Below are positions 42,957-52,373 of a DNA stretch of 61,205 nucleotides, piece by piece. The position numbers and the translations under genes are program-made. Within the stretch, counting starts at the first letter, position 1. Each line of letters starts with the position of its first letter. The stretch lies in the NCBI GenBank assembly GCA_947627445.1, contig CANQWA010000014.1:1-61205 (forward strand), in the 5' to 3' direction. Below the pieces are notes generated by a model. That model had not been told where the DNA came from and did no database searches. It saw nothing but the letters and a program-made list of their open reading frames with translations. The stretch comes from an uncultured Ruminococcus sp. GTDB taxonomy: Bacteria > Bacillota > Clostridia > Oscillospirales > Ruminococcaceae.

Positions 42957-44729
42957 TCACATTCTCTCCGGGCAGGTCACTTTCAATATTTGCAGCGTGT
43001 TGGCAATGGTCTGCCGCACAGCTTCACACAGCAAAAGTCTGCCCTGTTTCAACTCCGGCGTCTCCGCATACTTGATGCTGCATCCATCGTAGAACTTGTG
43101 GAACAGTGTCGCCAGCTCTACGGCGTATTTTGTGATTTTGGAAGGATCGTACTGCTTTGCTGCCATATCCAGCTCGGAGGGCAGCGCCGCCAGATGACGG
43201 ATCACTTCCAGTTCCTGAGGCTGCCGCAGCAAAGTCAGATATTCACGGCTGCACTGCTCCATGGTCAGACCCTCCTCTTGCATGGTGCGCAACAGGCTGC
43301 AAATTCTTGCGTGGGCATATTGTACATAGTAAACCGGATTCTGAGAAGACTGCTCCACAGCCAGATCCAGATCAAACTCAAAGTGAGAATTGGCTTCTCT
43401 GGTATTAAAAAAGAACCGTGCAGCATCCAATGGGATCTCGTCCAGCAGTGTGACCAGTGTGATTGCCTTTCCGCTTCGTTTGGAAAGCTTGACGGTTTCG
43501 CCGTTCCGCATCAGCATCACCATCTGCATCAGCACCACATCCAACCGATCCGCATCTGCGCCCAGAGCCGTCAGCGCCGCTTTCAGACGAGGCACATAGC
43601 CATGATGGTCTGCGCCCAGAATATCAATGGCTTTGTCATAACCGCGAACCATCAGCTTGTCGTAGTGATAGGCGATATCCGGTACCACATAGGTGGGAAT
43701 GCCGTTGGCACGCACCAGAACGAAATCCTTATCTGCACCGAACTGCGTGGCTTTGAACCAGACTGCCCCTTCTTGTGTATAGGTATAGCCCCGGTTGGTC
43801 AGCTCGTCCACCACCCATTGCACTTTGCCGCTGCTGTGCAGGGAGCTTTCCCGGTACCAGTTGTCATAGACAATCCGGTATTTTTTCAGGTCACGCTCCA
43901 GTCCAGCAACATTCAAAGGCAAGGCATAGTTGACCAGAGCTTGCTTCTGCGCCTCCTCCGGCTGACTGCTGAGGGCTGTGCCATACTGATCGTAATAATT
44001 TTTGGCATGTTCGATGATATCCATGCCCCGATAGGCATCCTCTGGCATCTCAAAGCCGGGCCGATTGCCGTCCTCGCCGTAAATTGCCTGGCAAAAGCCA
44101 TCCACATCCAGGTCTTCACCCAAAAGTCTCTGTCCGGCTTCACTGCAAATCTGTCCGTAGCGGAGCATCAGAGACTTACCAAATTTTTCGATCTGGTTGC
44201 CGGCATCGTTGACGTAGAATTCCCGCTGTACATTCCAACCGGTCCAGCTAAGAATTTCAGCCAGGCTGTCTCCCATTGCGCCGCCTCTGGCATTTCCCAC
44301 ATGCATGGGTCCTGTGGGATTGGCAGAGACAAATTCCACCAGTACTCGCTTTCCTGCACCGGTATCGGTTTTGCCATACTGCTCCTGCTCGTCCAGAACC
44401 GTTTCCACCACACCGGAAAACCAATCCGGCTTCAGGAAAAAGTTCAGAAATCCCGGTCCGGCAATCTCACCCCGTTCAAACACAGAGCCATCCAGCACCA
44501 TTGCCCCCAGCAGCTTTTCTGCGATGGCACGGGGCTGCATCCGGAATGCCTTGGCGCTGACCATTGCCACATTTGCGGCAAAATCGCCATGGGATTTGTC
44601 CGCCGGGATCTCTACCCGGAATGCCGGCAGCGGCACTGCCGGTATTTCCTGCTGCGCCGCAAGGCGTCCCAGTCCGTCCAGTATGATGCCGTGCAGCGCC
44701 TCGGATGCCATTTTGATACAATCTGCCAT
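42957..44729 (-). CDS. argS: Arginyl-tRNA synthetase
   Basis: The 590-residue class I enzyme charges tRNA-Arg. It has the N-terminal Add-1 domain, the HIGH-type PTGPMHVGNARGGAMGD, the KMSKS-type KLSKRSGKAITL and the C-terminal anticodon-binding helices (ARICSLLRTM..., ending RQTIANTLQIL). The start at 44729 (MADCIKMASEAL) has AAAGGACG upstream. It follows the DUF1934 gene, an order also known in Bacillus (ywiB-argS). Confidence 0.96.
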   Translation of the reverse strand: MADCIKMASEALHGIILDGLGRLAAQQEIPAVPLPAFRVEIPADKSHGDFAANVAMVSAKAFRMQPRAIAEKLLGAMVLDGSVFERGEIAGPGFLNFFLKPDWFSGVVETVLDEQEQYGKTDTGAGKRVLVEFVSANPTGPMHVGNARGGAMGDSLAEILSWTGWNVQREFYVNDAGNQIEKFGKSLMLRYGQICSEAGQRLLGEDLDVDGFCQAIYGEDGNRPGFEMPEDAYRGMDIIEHAKNYYDQYGTALSSQPEEAQKQALVNYALPLNVAGLERDLKKYRIVYDNWYRESSLHSSGKVQWVVDELTNRGYTYTQEGAVWFKATQFGADKDFVLVRANGIPTYVVPDIAYHYDKLMVRGYDKAIDILGADHHGYVPRLKAALTALGADADRLDVVLMQMVMLMRNGETVKLSKRSGKAITLVTLLDEIPLDAARFFFNTREANSHFEFDLDLAVEQSSQNPVYYVQYAHARICSLLRTMQEEGLTMEQCSREYLTLLRQPQELEVIRHLAALPSELDMAAKQYDPSKITKYAVELATLFHKFYDGCSIKYAETPELKQGRLLLCEAVRQTIANTLQILKVTCPERM

Positions 44730-44821
44730 GTTTTTTCGTCCTTTCCGCTGTGCTGATCCGGTTTCACACGGTTCAGCAAGAGCAAGAAGCAAGATATTGA
44801 CTTACTTCTGTATGATATCAT

Positions 44822-45247
44822 TTATTGCCGGGTCTTCCAGCGTATCTCCAGTCGGTTGTCCGACAGGCAGTTACTGCCAAGCTGTAACTGATAGTTCATC
44901 TCCAGCAAACCCTTGTTCTCATCCTTTTCCAGAATGACGTCTTTTCCCAGCACCCCGATGGACATGGTGCCGAAAGGGGTATCGTATAAACTGAAATTCT
45001 GCTTTTTTGGTTCGATCACCAGATTGGCTGTGGCACTGCCGCTGCGGAGAATGGTCACCATCCGTTCCGGTGTCACGATCACGCTTGTGGTAGAACCGGA
45101 AAATCCAGTGGCTTCCGTTTCCTCATAGGAAAGGGTAAAGCTGCCGTTTTCTTCTTCCTCCAGTGTGCCTGCGGTTATCAGCTTAGTGCTTTCTTCATCT
45201 TCCGCCGTGAACTGTTGGCTTTTCATGGTAATCAGAATCTCCTTCAT
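44822..45247 (-). CDS. DUF1934 (YwiB-like) protein
   Basis: The 141-residue product is a small soluble protein with a calycin-like beta pattern: repeats of GTLEEEENGSFTLSYEETEATG, ERMVTILRSG and YDTPFGTMSIGVLGKDV, ending in LEMNYQLQLGSNCLSDNRLEI. Match to DUF1934 rests on this pattern and on its place before argS. Function is unknown. Confidence 0.82.
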   Translation of the reverse strand: MKEILITMKSQQFTAEDEESTKLITAGTLEEEENGSFTLSYEETEATGFSGSTTSVIVTPERMVTILRSGSATANLVIEPKKQNFSLYDTPFGTMSIGVLGKDVILEKDENKGLLEMNYQLQLGSNCLSDNRLEIRWKTRQ

Positions 45248-45261
45248 TGCATCCCTTCTCC

Positions 45262-46065
45262 TTACAAACGACTCCGGAACACCTTTCCCACCACATTCCG
45301 ATGCAGAAAGTGTCCGGCGTTTTCCACAAACATTTCCGTGCTGTCGCTGACATAGTAGGTATTCTCCCCCGGTTCTGTCCGGTCAGTGAGAAGATCCTGC
45401 TCTATCAGCCGTTTTTTTGCATATTTTGCCGCTTCTGCGCCTGATGAAATCAGCTGTACATCGCTGCCCATGATATCCGCAATGATATCCCGGATCACCG
45501 GATAGTGGGTACAGCCCAGAATCAGGGTATCCACACCGGCACGACGCACCGGCTCTAAGTATTCCTCTGCCACCAGCCGTGTCACGGGGTTGTGAAAATC
45601 CGTATAGCCGTTTTCTACCAGATGAACAAACAGAGGACAGGACTGAGCCGTCACCTGAGCTTCCGGCAGGTACTGAGCAACTGCCTTTTCATAGCTGCCG
45701 CTGCGAACGGTTGCCGGTGTGCCAATAACGCCGATCTGATGGTTTTTTGTCCATTTGCAAGCCGCTTCTGCTGCCGGAAGCACCACCCCAGTAAATGGCA
45801 TATCCGTCACAAAGGGCTGACTGCCCACCACAGAACTGACGGTTCCGCAGGCAGCAATGATCATTTTCACCGCATGTTTCCGCAAAAATGCCACATCCTC
45901 ACGGGCGTAGCGCATAACAGTCTCTGCACTGCGGCTGCCATAGGGAATCCTTGCGGTATCGCCGAAATAAATGATATTCTCATGGGGCAGCAGGTCGTTT
46001 AGCTCTTTGACTGCTGTCAATCCCCCCATGCCGGAATCAAATACGCCTATTGCATCATTTCTCAT
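45262..46065 (-). CDS. murI: Glutamate racemase
   Basis: The 267-residue enzyme makes D-glutamate for peptidoglycan. Seen are GVFDSGMGGLTAVKEL, YFGDTARIPYGSRS, the first catalytic Cys in AACGTVSSV (the usual ACNTAS has Asn; here Gly), and the second in LGCTHYPVI. The start at 46065 matches the family N-terminus but has a weak ribosome binding site; a better AAAGGAGA lies about 25 bp further up without an ATG at the right distance. The gene lies 14 bp before the DUF1934 gene on the same strand. Confidence 0.93.
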   Translation of the reverse strand: MRNDAIGVFDSGMGGLTAVKELNDLLPHENIIYFGDTARIPYGSRSAETVMRYAREDVAFLRKHAVKMIIAACGTVSSVVGSQPFVTDMPFTGVVLPAAEAACKWTKNHQIGVIGTPATVRSGSYEKAVAQYLPEAQVTAQSCPLFVHLVENGYTDFHNPVTRLVAEEYLEPVRRAGVDTLILGCTHYPVIRDIIADIMGSDVQLISSGAEAAKYAKKRLIEQDLLTDRTEPGENTYYVSDSTEMFVENAGHFLHRNVVGKVFRSRL

Positions 46066-46194
46066 GAATCTCTGCTCTGCCGTCTGCTGCGGCAGATCTC
46101 CTTTTCGGTTTTGGCTGCACTGCACCAAGATCGTATGCAGAATGCGCCGATCTATTTCTTGTCAGATTACGCAAAAAACCGTCAGTCGGTCTTT

Positions 46195-46380
46195 GTACAG
46201 TGCTGCTTGAAAGTCTGTTCCGTATCGCAGAACAGACAGATTTTTGAGCGAATTTTTGCTGCAAGGAAAAAAGCCGCAGGCATATTTGCCGTATGGCAAA
46301 GCTTTTTTTCCACAGTCAGGCGGAAAAATCCGTCAAAAGAATGCCTGTTCGGAGATGCTGAACAGGTTTTTAATTACGGC
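46195..46380. repeat. Palindromic element, family 1 relative
   Basis: The spacer between murI and ddl holds ends CTGTTCCGTATCGCAG / CTGTTCGGAGATGCTGAACAG and the hairpin GGCGGAAAAATCCGTC. The core CAAAGCTTTTTTTCCACAG is close to the core of 53125-53250. It may be a derivative of family 1. Confidence 0.55.
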
Positions 46381-47446
46381 GTGTGAAAAAATTCTCCACT
46401 GCCTGTTCAATGAGTTTATCCACCAGATAAGACTGCTGCATCCCCAGATGTTCCATGAGCTTGGGATACATGCTGATGCTGGTGAAGCCCGGCATGGTAT
46501 TGATCTCGTTCAGGATCACCGTGCCGTCATTTTTCAGGAAAAAGTCCACGCGCGCCAATCCCTGACAGCCCATAAGGGTATACGCATGGACGGCGGTTTC
46601 ACGGATGCGGTCGGATTCTGCGTCCGTAATCCGTGCCGGAATATACAGCTTAGTATTGCCATTGACATATTTATCGTCATAATCATAGAAATCTGCTGCT
46701 GGTTCAATCTCGCCCACATAGGACATAAAAGGCTTGTCATAACCGAATACAGCCACTTCCAGTTCTCTGCCTTCAATATATTCTTCAATGACCACCTTGG
46801 TGTCGTGGGTAAAGGCAATTTGTACGGCATCCTTCAGGGATTCGATGTCGTTTGCCTTATTGACTCCCACGGATGATCCGGCATTTGCCGGCTTGACAAA
46901 AAGCGGAAAGCCCAGTGTTTCAGCGATCGCCTGGCATTTTTCATCCAGCTTGTTAATTTCACGTTGGAACACACAAGCCCATTTTGCCGTGGTAATGCCG
47001 TTATGCTCCAGAACGGTATGTGTCAAATCCTTATCCATACAGGATGCACTGCTGAGCACGCCGCAGCCCACATAGGGAATCCGTGCCATATCCAGCATCC
47101 CCTGTAATCTGCCGTCCTCGCCATTTCTGCCATGAAGCACCGGAAAAACAACATCTACCTTTTTAATATAGGCTTCGCCGTTCTCAATGGTGACAAAGCC
47201 CTGATGGATGGGGTCGGGTGAAAGAATCGCCGTGGTACAATCCGGATTAGTGTCCCAAGTGCCGGCAGAGATCTCGGAGATATCCCCTGGAAAATACAGC
47301 CATCTGCCCTTTTTAGTGATACCGATGCAAAGCACCTCGTATTTATCCTTGGGAATGCTGCGGATGACATTTTCTGCTGAAATGAGAGAAACCTCATACT
47401 CACTGGAAACGCCGCCGAACAAAACAGCAACTCTGGTTTTTGCCAT
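46370..47446 (-). CDS. ddl: D-alanine--D-alanine ligase
   Basis: The 358-residue ATP-grasp enzyme joins two D-alanines for the peptidoglycan stem. N-terminal VAVLFGGVSSEYEVSL, FPVLHGRNGEDGRLQG, the ATP part FPLFVKPANAGSSVGV and the C-terminal NEINTMPGFTSISMYP are typical. The omega loop (FYDYDDKY) has the Tyr expected of D-Ala-D-Ala rather than D-Ala-D-Lac enzymes. It is on the minus strand and opens the block of wall genes. Its final codons overlap the repeat that follows. Confidence 0.95.
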   Translation of the reverse strand: MAKTRVAVLFGGVSSEYEVSLISAENVIRSIPKDKYEVLCIGITKKGRWLYFPGDISEISAGTWDTNPDCTTAILSPDPIHQGFVTIENGEAYIKKVDVVFPVLHGRNGEDGRLQGMLDMARIPYVGCGVLSSASCMDKDLTHTVLEHNGITTAKWACVFQREINKLDEKCQAIAETLGFPLFVKPANAGSSVGVNKANDIESLKDAVQIAFTHDTKVVIEEYIEGRELEVAVFGYDKPFMSYVGEIEPAADFYDYDDKYVNGNTKLYIPARITDAESDRIRETAVHAYTLMGCQGLARVDFFLKNDGTVILNEINTMPGFTSISMYPKLMEHLGMQQSYLVDKLIEQAVENFFTRRN

Positions 47447-47705
47447 ATTTCAATACACCCTTTCCTGCTGCGGGGCGATCCGAAAACAAAATGTGATGCC
47501 CTCGCATACCTGTGATCGTGCCGGTGCTGCTCATACTATACTATATATGATATCGCATGATACCGGCATATTAGAACCTTTCCGGCAGGAAATATTTGCC
47601 ACGTAGAACAGGTTCGTTCTTCTGAAAATAGATTCACTATTCTATTCTATCATATTTTTTGAAAATCTGCAAGGGTTTTTTGTAAAAAAGTGCGGATTTC
47701 CTTTC

Positions 47706-47820
47706 AGAACTTGTTCTCATCGGATTTGACCATGGATTTTCGCGCAGCATTTTGACGAGGGCAAGGCGAAAAAGCGAAAGCAACCTGACGTATGGTGCGC
47801 TTTTTCCACGCAGCAATTAC
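47706..47820. repeat. Family 1 palindromic element, right end missing
   Basis: Begins AGAACTTGTTCTCATCGG and keeps the core GGCAAGGCGAAAAAGCG and CGCTTTTTCCACGCAGCAA, then the usual right end is lost. It lies upstream of the rpmG promoter. Confidence 0.7.
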
Positions 47821-47869
47821 CCTGCAATATGCCATACGACAGCCCGAAAAGAAAAATTGATAAAAAAGC

Positions 47870-47898
47870 TTGACATTTTGTCTCAGAAGTGATATAAT
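47870..47898 (+). promoter_or_regulatory. Promoter of the rpmG-secE-nusG operon
   Basis: TTGACA, 17-bp spacer, TATAAT. Confidence 0.8.
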
Positions 47899-47943
47899 AA
47901 CAATACCTCTTTGCATCGGACAAGAAAAGATCATAGAACAGCA

Positions 47944-47965
47944 GACGGGCAGTGCCCCGTTTTTT
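47944..47965 (+). terminator. Attenuator-like hairpin in the rpmG leader
   Basis: ACGGG and CCCGT form a short GC stem, followed by seven T. It would stop transcription about 60 nt after the start at the promoter 47870-47898, so some read-through must occur for rpmG, secE and nusG. Confidence 0.55.
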
Positions 47966-47993
47966 TGTGCAAACTGTGATCTGAGATAGACGA

Positions 47994-48141
47994 GCCTCTA
48001 TTGCAAAATGCAAAATAGATGAAAAGAAGATTTTTCGCAGTTCCAGAAAGAGGACGCAGACATACTGGATGTATGGCAAGGACGATGACGAAGATATGCG
48101 GAAAAACTTCCGTCAGATTTATGTCTATTTTGCAATAGAGG
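47994..48141. repeat. 148-bp palindromic element, family 3
   Basis: Perfect 15-bp terminal inverted repeat CCTCTATTGCAAAAT / ATTTTGCAATAGAGG. Inner inverted segments (GAAGATTTTTCGCA and TGCGGAAAAACTTC) extend the hairpin. It lies in the leader of rpmG. No coding frame is seen, so it may be a MITE. Confidence 0.8.
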
Positions 48142-48256
48142 TTCATATCATGCCTGTCCCATGCAGTCTGAGGGAGGCAAACATTACGGAAAGCTGCAAA
48201 AACAGCTGTACCGGCTTCCGCAAAGGGAAGAAGTAAACGAGCAGGAGGTGCCGATC

Positions 48257-48406
48257 ATGAGAGTGAAAATCACACTGGCTTGTACAGAATGCAAGCGCCG
48301 CAACTATGTGACCAAGAAGAACAAGCGAAACAATCCGGAACGGATTGAAATGAACAAACACTGTAAGTTCTGTCGGAAGCATACGCTGCACAAAGAAACA
48401 AAGTAA
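48257..48406 (+). CDS. rpmG: 50S ribosomal protein L33
   Basis: The 49-residue protein has the zinc-ribbon form of L33 with CTEC and CKFC pairs and the usual [19 protein letters not shown] block. The start at 48257 follows GGAGG. It heads the operon rpmG-secE-nusG. The long leader carries a hairpin with T-run and a palindromic element. Confidence 0.97.
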   Translation: MRVKITLACTECKRRNYVTKKNKRNNPERIEMNKHCKFCRKHTLHKETK

Positions 48407-48421
48407 TGGGGGTTGCAGATA

Positions 48422-48739
48422 ATGGCTGAGATCGAAAAAAACGCCGAGCAGCAGACTGCTGCGGCTGCGAAAAAAGCAAAAAAGGCAGACCCCGAAAAAT
48501 CCGCCGGTAAGTCCAAAAAGACTAAGGATAAGGATAAAAAATCCATCTTTGCCCGTATCGCCGGCTGGTTCAAAGACCTGAAAAAGGAATTCAAGAAAGT
48601 GGTATGGCCGGATCGAAAAAAAGTTGTCAACAACACATTTGTTGTAATGGTTGTTGTCGTCGTCGGTTCGGTGCTGGTCGGTTTGATTGATACCGGTCTG
48701 CTGCGCCTGATGCAGTTCCTCATGGGACTTTCAGGCTGA
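48422..48739 (+). CDS. secE: Preprotein translocase subunit SecE
   Basis: The 105-residue protein is the small essential clamp of SecYEG. It has a charged, Ala/Lys-rich N-terminal extension (1-45), the amphipathic helix and conserved WFKDLKKEFKKVVWPDRK, and one transmembrane helix (about 67-95). The start follows GGGGTTG, weak, at 48422. It lies between rpmG and nusG as usual. Confidence 0.95.
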   Translation: MAEIEKNAEQQTAAAAKKAKKADPEKSAGKSKKTKDKDKKSIFARIAGWFKDLKKEFKKVVWPDRKKVVNNTFVVMVVVVVGSVLVGLIDTGLLRLMQFLMGLSG

Positions 48740-48770
48740 TCATACGTGACCGGAACAGGGAGGATTTATT

Positions 48771-49295
48771 ATGGCAGAAGCGCCGAAATGGTATATTATT
48801 CACACTTATTCCGGCTATGAAAACAAAGTAGCACAGGATATTGAAAAGGTCGTGGAAAACCGAAAGCTTCACGAGCTTATCCTTGAAGTTCAGGTCCCCA
48901 CCGAAACGGTGACAGAAATCACAGACGGAAAAACAAAGGAAGTGGAACGCAAGACGTTTCCCGGCTATGTTTTTCTCAAAATGATCTATACAGATGATAC
49001 ATGGCACGTCATTAAGAATATCCGCGGCGTCACTGGCTTTGTCGGTCCCGGATCGGATCCGACTCCGGTTCCGGAAAAGGACATCATAAGGCTGGGCGTT
49101 CATGTGAATACCGGCGTTCAGGTCAACTATGCAGTTGGCGATACCGTGACCATTTCCGGCACGGCAATGGACGGCTTCAGCGGCGTGGTTCAGGCTGTCA
49201 ATCTGGAAGACGGTACGGTTGAGGTTCTGATCTCAATGTTCGGACGGGAGACCTCCGCAACATTACAGCTCAATCAGGTGATCCGTCAGGACTAA
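48771..49295 (+). CDS. nusG: Transcription antitermination factor NusG
   Basis: The 174-residue factor has the N-terminal NGN domain (WYIIHTYSGYENKV at residue 6 on, then FPGYVFLKM, VTGFVGPG) and the C-terminal KOW domain (VGDTVTISGTAMDGFSGVV). It modulates RNA polymerase pausing and links it to ribosomes. The TAA stop shares its last base with the first base of a palindromic element (49295), so the element sits directly against the gene. Confidence 0.97.
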   Translation: MAEAPKWYIIHTYSGYENKVAQDIEKVVENRKLHELILEVQVPTETVTEITDGKTKEVERKTFPGYVFLKMIYTDDTWHVIKNIRGVTGFVGPGSDPTPVPEKDIIRLGVHVNTGVQVNYAVGDTVTISGTAMDGFSGVVQAVNLEDGTVEVLISMFGRETSATLQLNQVIRQD

Positions 49296-49458
49296 GAACT
49301 TGTTCTCAGAGGAGATGTGCGTGGATTTTTCCAGCAGGTTATCACTCTGCTGACGAACGTCCGACACAGAAATACCTGGTGTATTTACAAGGAGAACGAG
49401 CTAAGGCGAAGCGAAAAATGCCGAAAAGGCACGTGCAAATTCGATGAAAACAAGTTCT
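49295..49458. repeat. Family 1 palindromic element between nusG and rplK
   Basis: Left end AGAACTTGTTCTCA, right end GATGAAAACAAGTTCT. The interior is more diverged than in other copies, with CGAAAAATGCCGAAAAGGCA near the right. It begins on the last base of the nusG stop codon. Confidence 0.75.
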
Positions 49459-49596
49459 AAGAGGGTTTCCCCTTCCGAAGGCGGAAAGCTTCTGATGATA
49501 TTGCAATGAAATTTCGGAAGTCTCAGAGAGCTTCCGGTGGGAGAGGCGCAAAAGCTGCGTTCTCGCTCTTAACCACAATATGGAGGTGTGCGCAAC

Positions 49597-50022
49597 ATGG
49601 CACAGAAAGTAACAGGTTTTATTAAGCTTCAGATCCCCGCAGGTAAAGCAACACCTGCTCCGCCGGTTGGTCCTGCCTTGGGTCAGCACGGTGTCAACAT
49701 TATGGCATTCACAAAGGAATTTAACGAACGTACCAAAAATGATATTGGTATGATCATTCCAGTTGTTATCACCGTTTATGCGGATCGTTCGTTTACCTTT
49801 ATCACAAAAACTCCGCCGGCAGCAGTTCTGATTAAAAAGGCATGCGGTATTGAAAGCGGTTCTGGTGTTCCCAACAAGACCAAGGTAGCTAACATCACCA
49901 AGGAACAAATTCAGAAGATCGCGGAACAGAAGATGCCCGACCTGAATGCAGGTTCTCTCGAAGCTGCTATGAGCATGATCGCTGGTACAGCCCGCTCGAT
50001 GGGTATTGTTGTCGTTGACTAA
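49597..50022 (+). CDS. rplK: 50S ribosomal protein L11
   Basis: The 141-residue protein, the family's normal length, starts [20 protein letters not shown], has [15 protein letters not shown] and ends in the rRNA-binding domain [13 protein letters not shown]. The ATG at 49597 with GGAGGTG upstream is preferred over a GTG nine bases earlier. It is 102 bp from rplA, with a small hairpin AAAGGGTTTCGCCCTTT after the stop. Confidence 0.97.
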   Translation: MAQKVTGFIKLQIPAGKATPAPPVGPALGQHGVNIMAFTKEFNERTKNDIGMIIPVVITVYADRSFTFITKTPPAAVLIKKACGIESGSGVPNKTKVANITKEQIQKIAEQKMPDLNAGSLEAAMSMIAGTARSMGIVVVD

Positions 50023-50124
50023 AAAGGGTTTCGCCCTTTCTTCAAGGTGGGAGGAAATTTCCGCTAACCGTTCGTGCTATAGGCATGTCGGTATTACCAC
50101 TACAAACAGGAGGATTATATTATC

Positions 50125-50820
50125 ATGAAACATGGAAAAAAATATACAGACAGCCGTAAGGCTGTTGACAGCGCCAAGCTGTATGCTTCTGAAGAGGCGC
50201 TGGCTCTGGTTTGCTCCAATGCAAAGGCAAAGTTCGACGAGACCGTAGAGGCACACATTCGTCTGGGCGTTGACTCCCGTCATGCGGATCAGCAGGTTCG
50301 TGGCGCTGTTGTTCTGCCCAACGGTACTGGTAAAAACGTCCGCGTCTGCGTTTTCTGCAAAGAGGACAAATATGAGGCTGCTAAGGCTGCCGGTGCTGAC
50401 CACGTAGGCGGTCAGGATCTGGTAGACCGAATCACCAAGGAAAACTGGATGGACTTTGATGTAGTTATCGCATCTCCGGACATGATGGGTCTGGTTGGCC
50501 GTTTGGGTAAGGTGCTTGGTCCCCGTGGTCTGATGCCAAACCCGAAGGCTGGTACAGTTACGCCGGATGTAGCAAAGGCTGTGACAGAGGCGAAAGCTGG
50601 TAAGATCGAGTATCGTCTGGATAAGACCAATATCATCCACTGCCCCATCGGCAAGGCTTCCTTTGGTGCAGAAAAGCTGGTTCAGAACTTTGAAACTCTG
50701 ATGGATGCCATCGTCAAGGCTAAGCCGGCTGCGGCAAAGGGAACCTATCTGAAGTCCTGCACAGTCGCTTCAACGATGGGCGTTGGCGTAAGAGTTGCTA
50801 CCAATAAGTATAGTGTCTGA
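50125..50820 (+). CDS. rplA: 50S ribosomal protein L1
   Basis: The 231-residue protein has typical L1 features: [15 protein letters not shown] start, [20 protein letters not shown] read in parts, [15 protein letters not shown] and the C-terminal [12 protein letters not shown]1 forms the ribosome stalk and often represses its own mRNA by binding a leader. GGAGG precedes the ATG. Confidence 0.97.
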   Translation: MKHGKKYTDSRKAVDSAKLYASEEALALVCSNAKAKFDETVEAHIRLGVDSRHADQQVRGAVVLPNGTGKNVRVCVFCKEDKYEAAKAAGADHVGGQDLVDRITKENWMDFDVVIASPDMMGLVGRLGKVLGPRGLMPNPKAGTVTPDVAKAVTEAKAGKIEYRLDKTNIIHCPIGKASFGAEKLVQNFETLMDAIVKAKPAAAKGTYLKSCTVASTMGVGVRVATNKYSV

Positions 50821-50841
50821 GTTTTCATTCCAGAAGAAAAT

Positions 50842-50878
50842 GTTTCCCTGTGCCCGGTTTGGGTGCAGGGAATTTTTG
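50842..50878 (+). terminator. Intrinsic terminator after rplA
   Basis: TTCCCTGTGCCC pairs with GGGTGCAGGGAA, followed by TTTTT. It ends the L11-L1 unit. The stretch 50880-51070 holds no gene I can support. Confidence 0.8.
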
Positions 50879-51073
50879 TCGAAAATCCATTGACAGCCAG
50901 CAGCGTCTGCGCAACAGGCATCCGCTTCGCATTCCGCTCCATTTCCGGTTTGGTGTTGCCTTTAGTGCCATCCCTGTTCGCAGTTGTTTTTCTATATCGG
51001 AAGATGGGGGCTTCAATTTTCCGCATGTAAATTCTTGTGAAATCTCCACATCATAAATTTTTTCCAAAACCCC

Positions 51074-51102
51074 TTGACAAACTCCTCCCCCTGTGCTATA
51101 AT
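51074..51102 (+). promoter_or_regulatory. Promoter of rplJ-rplL
   Basis: TTGACA, 17-bp spacer, TATAAT. Confidence 0.8.
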
Positions 51103-51109
51103 ATTAAAG

Positions 51110-51240
51110 TTGTTACAATACAATATCGTATTCTAAAGACAGCTGGTGGCGAAAGCCGTAAGTCCAGCCGAGGAATGTGCAATGATTCTGTTGAAATACA
51201 GTGTGCTGTTCCCATGTCGGAACAGCACTTTTTTTATTGC
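51110..51240 (+). ncRNA. Ribosomal protein L10 leader
   Basis: The 5' UTR of rplJ contains GGTGGCGAAAGCCGTAAGT followed by CCAGCCGAGGAATGT, the kink-turn and bulge pattern of the L10(L12)4-binding leader. A terminator stem (GTGCTGTTCC / GGAACAGCAC, 51203-51228, then seven T) follows, so binding probably controls termination. The identification is by eye from known L10 leaders. Confidence 0.85.
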
Positions 51241-51282
51241 GGTTTCCAATACGATACATTTTCTATCGGAGGTGAAATCTGA

Positions 51283-51795
51283 ATGGCAAGTGAAAAGATT
51301 CTCGAAGGCAAGAAGGCAAAGGTTGTTGCTCTGACCGAACTGCTCCAGAATAGCATTTCTTTCGTTCTGGTAGATTACAAAGGCATCAACGTAGAAGACG
51401 ACACAAAACTGCGTAAAGAGCTGCGTGAGGCTGGCGTGACCTATGTGGTAGAAAAAAACTCTATGCTGCGTTTTGCTTTCAAAAACATGGGCATCGATGC
51501 ATTTGACGAGGTGCTGCACGGTACTACTGCTGTTGCGCTGTCCAATGACGATCAGACTGCTCCGGCACGTATTCTGGGTAAGTTTGCAGAAAATCACAAC
51601 GATTTCTTCCATCTGAAGGCAGGTTATGTAGAGGGCATTGTTTATGACGCCGCTGGTGTAGAAAAGCTGTCCAAGATCCCTTCCAAGGAAGTTCTGCTGG
51701 CTCAGCTGGTCGGCTCTCTCCAGGGACCGATGCAGAAATTGGCTGCAACACTGCAGGCATTGGCAGACAGCAAGTCCGAGGATTCTGCTGCATAA
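51283..51795 (+). CDS. rplJ: 50S ribosomal protein L10
   Basis: The 170-residue protein has SFVLVDYKGINVEDDTKLRK, LREAGVTYVVEKNSMLR and the C-terminal helix with LQALADSK that binds L7/L12 dimers. GGAGGTGA precedes the ATG. It lies behind the L10 leader, which autogenously controls it. Confidence 0.97.
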   Translation: MASEKILEGKKAKVVALTELLQNSISFVLVDYKGINVEDDTKLRKELREAGVTYVVEKNSMLRFAFKNMGIDAFDEVLHGTTAVALSNDDQTAPARILGKFAENHNDFFHLKAGYVEGIVYDAAGVEKLSKIPSKEVLLAQLVGSLQGPMQKLAATLQALADSKSEDSAA

Positions 51796-51855
51796 TTTCA
51801 GCACAATTGATGTGCAAAGTTTATTTCAAATTTATTGTTAAAGGAGTTAATTATC

Positions 51856-52230
51856 ATGGCATCTGAAAAGATTCTGAATTTCATTGAAGAAATCAAAACT
51901 ATGACTGTTCTGGAACTGTCCGAACTGGTTGACGCTATCCAGGAAGAATTCGGCGTAACTGCTGCTATCGCAGCTGCTCCGGCTGCTGGCGGTGCTGCCG
52001 GCGGCGCAGAGGCTGAAAAGACTGAGTTCGACGTTGTTCTGGCATCCTTTGGTGACGCTAAGATGGCTGTTATCAAGGCTGCAAAAGAAGCTCTGGGTCT
52101 GGGTCTGAAGGAAGCAAAGGAAGTCGTTGAGTCTGCTCCGACCACTCTGAAGGAAGCAATTTCAAAGGCTGACGCTGAGGCTCTGAAGGCTAAGCTGGAA
52201 GAGGCTGGTGCTACTATCGAGTTGAAGTAA
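51856..52230 (+). CDS. rplL: 50S ribosomal protein L7/L12
   Basis: The 124-residue protein has the N-terminal dimer helix pair ([19 protein letters not shown]), an Ala/Gly-rich hinge and the C-terminal factor-binding domain ending [14 protein letters not shown]. Start at 51856 follows AAAGGAG. The strong terminator at 52263 follows it; rpoB does not come next, unlike in most bacteria. Confidence 0.97.
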   Translation: MASEKILNFIEEIKTMTVLELSELVDAIQEEFGVTAAIAAAPAAGGAAGGAEAEKTEFDVVLASFGDAKMAVIKAAKEALGLGLKEAKEVVESAPTTLKEAISKADAEALKAKLEEAGATIELK

Positions 52231-52262
52231 ATTTTTACTTCGTTTTTGATGACATAAAAGCA

Positions 52263-52292
52263 GGGACATCTCATCTGAGGTGTCCCTTTTTC
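52263..52292 (+). terminator. Terminator after rplL
   Basis: GGGACATCTC and GAGGTGTCCC form the stem, followed by a T-rich run. Confidence 0.85.
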
Positions 52293-52373
52293 TTCTGTTG
52301 CATTTTTCAGAACAAAAAAGGAAGCGTTTTTGCCGCATCCTTTTGATCCATTGTTCTTGCCAGAAATGGTCTA

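Noticed and set aside
42948-44756. A 602-codon open frame on the plus strand
   Set aside because: It lies antisense to argS, which has all catalytic motifs; composition (many His, Gln, Cys) is that of a shadow frame.
46370-47446. Possible D-Ala-D-Lac (vancomycin resistance) ligase, since a VanY-like gene is also present
   Set aside because: The omega loop carries the Tyr of D-Ala-D-Ala ligases, no VanH or VanX is nearby, and the VanY-like protein is far away and looks inactive.
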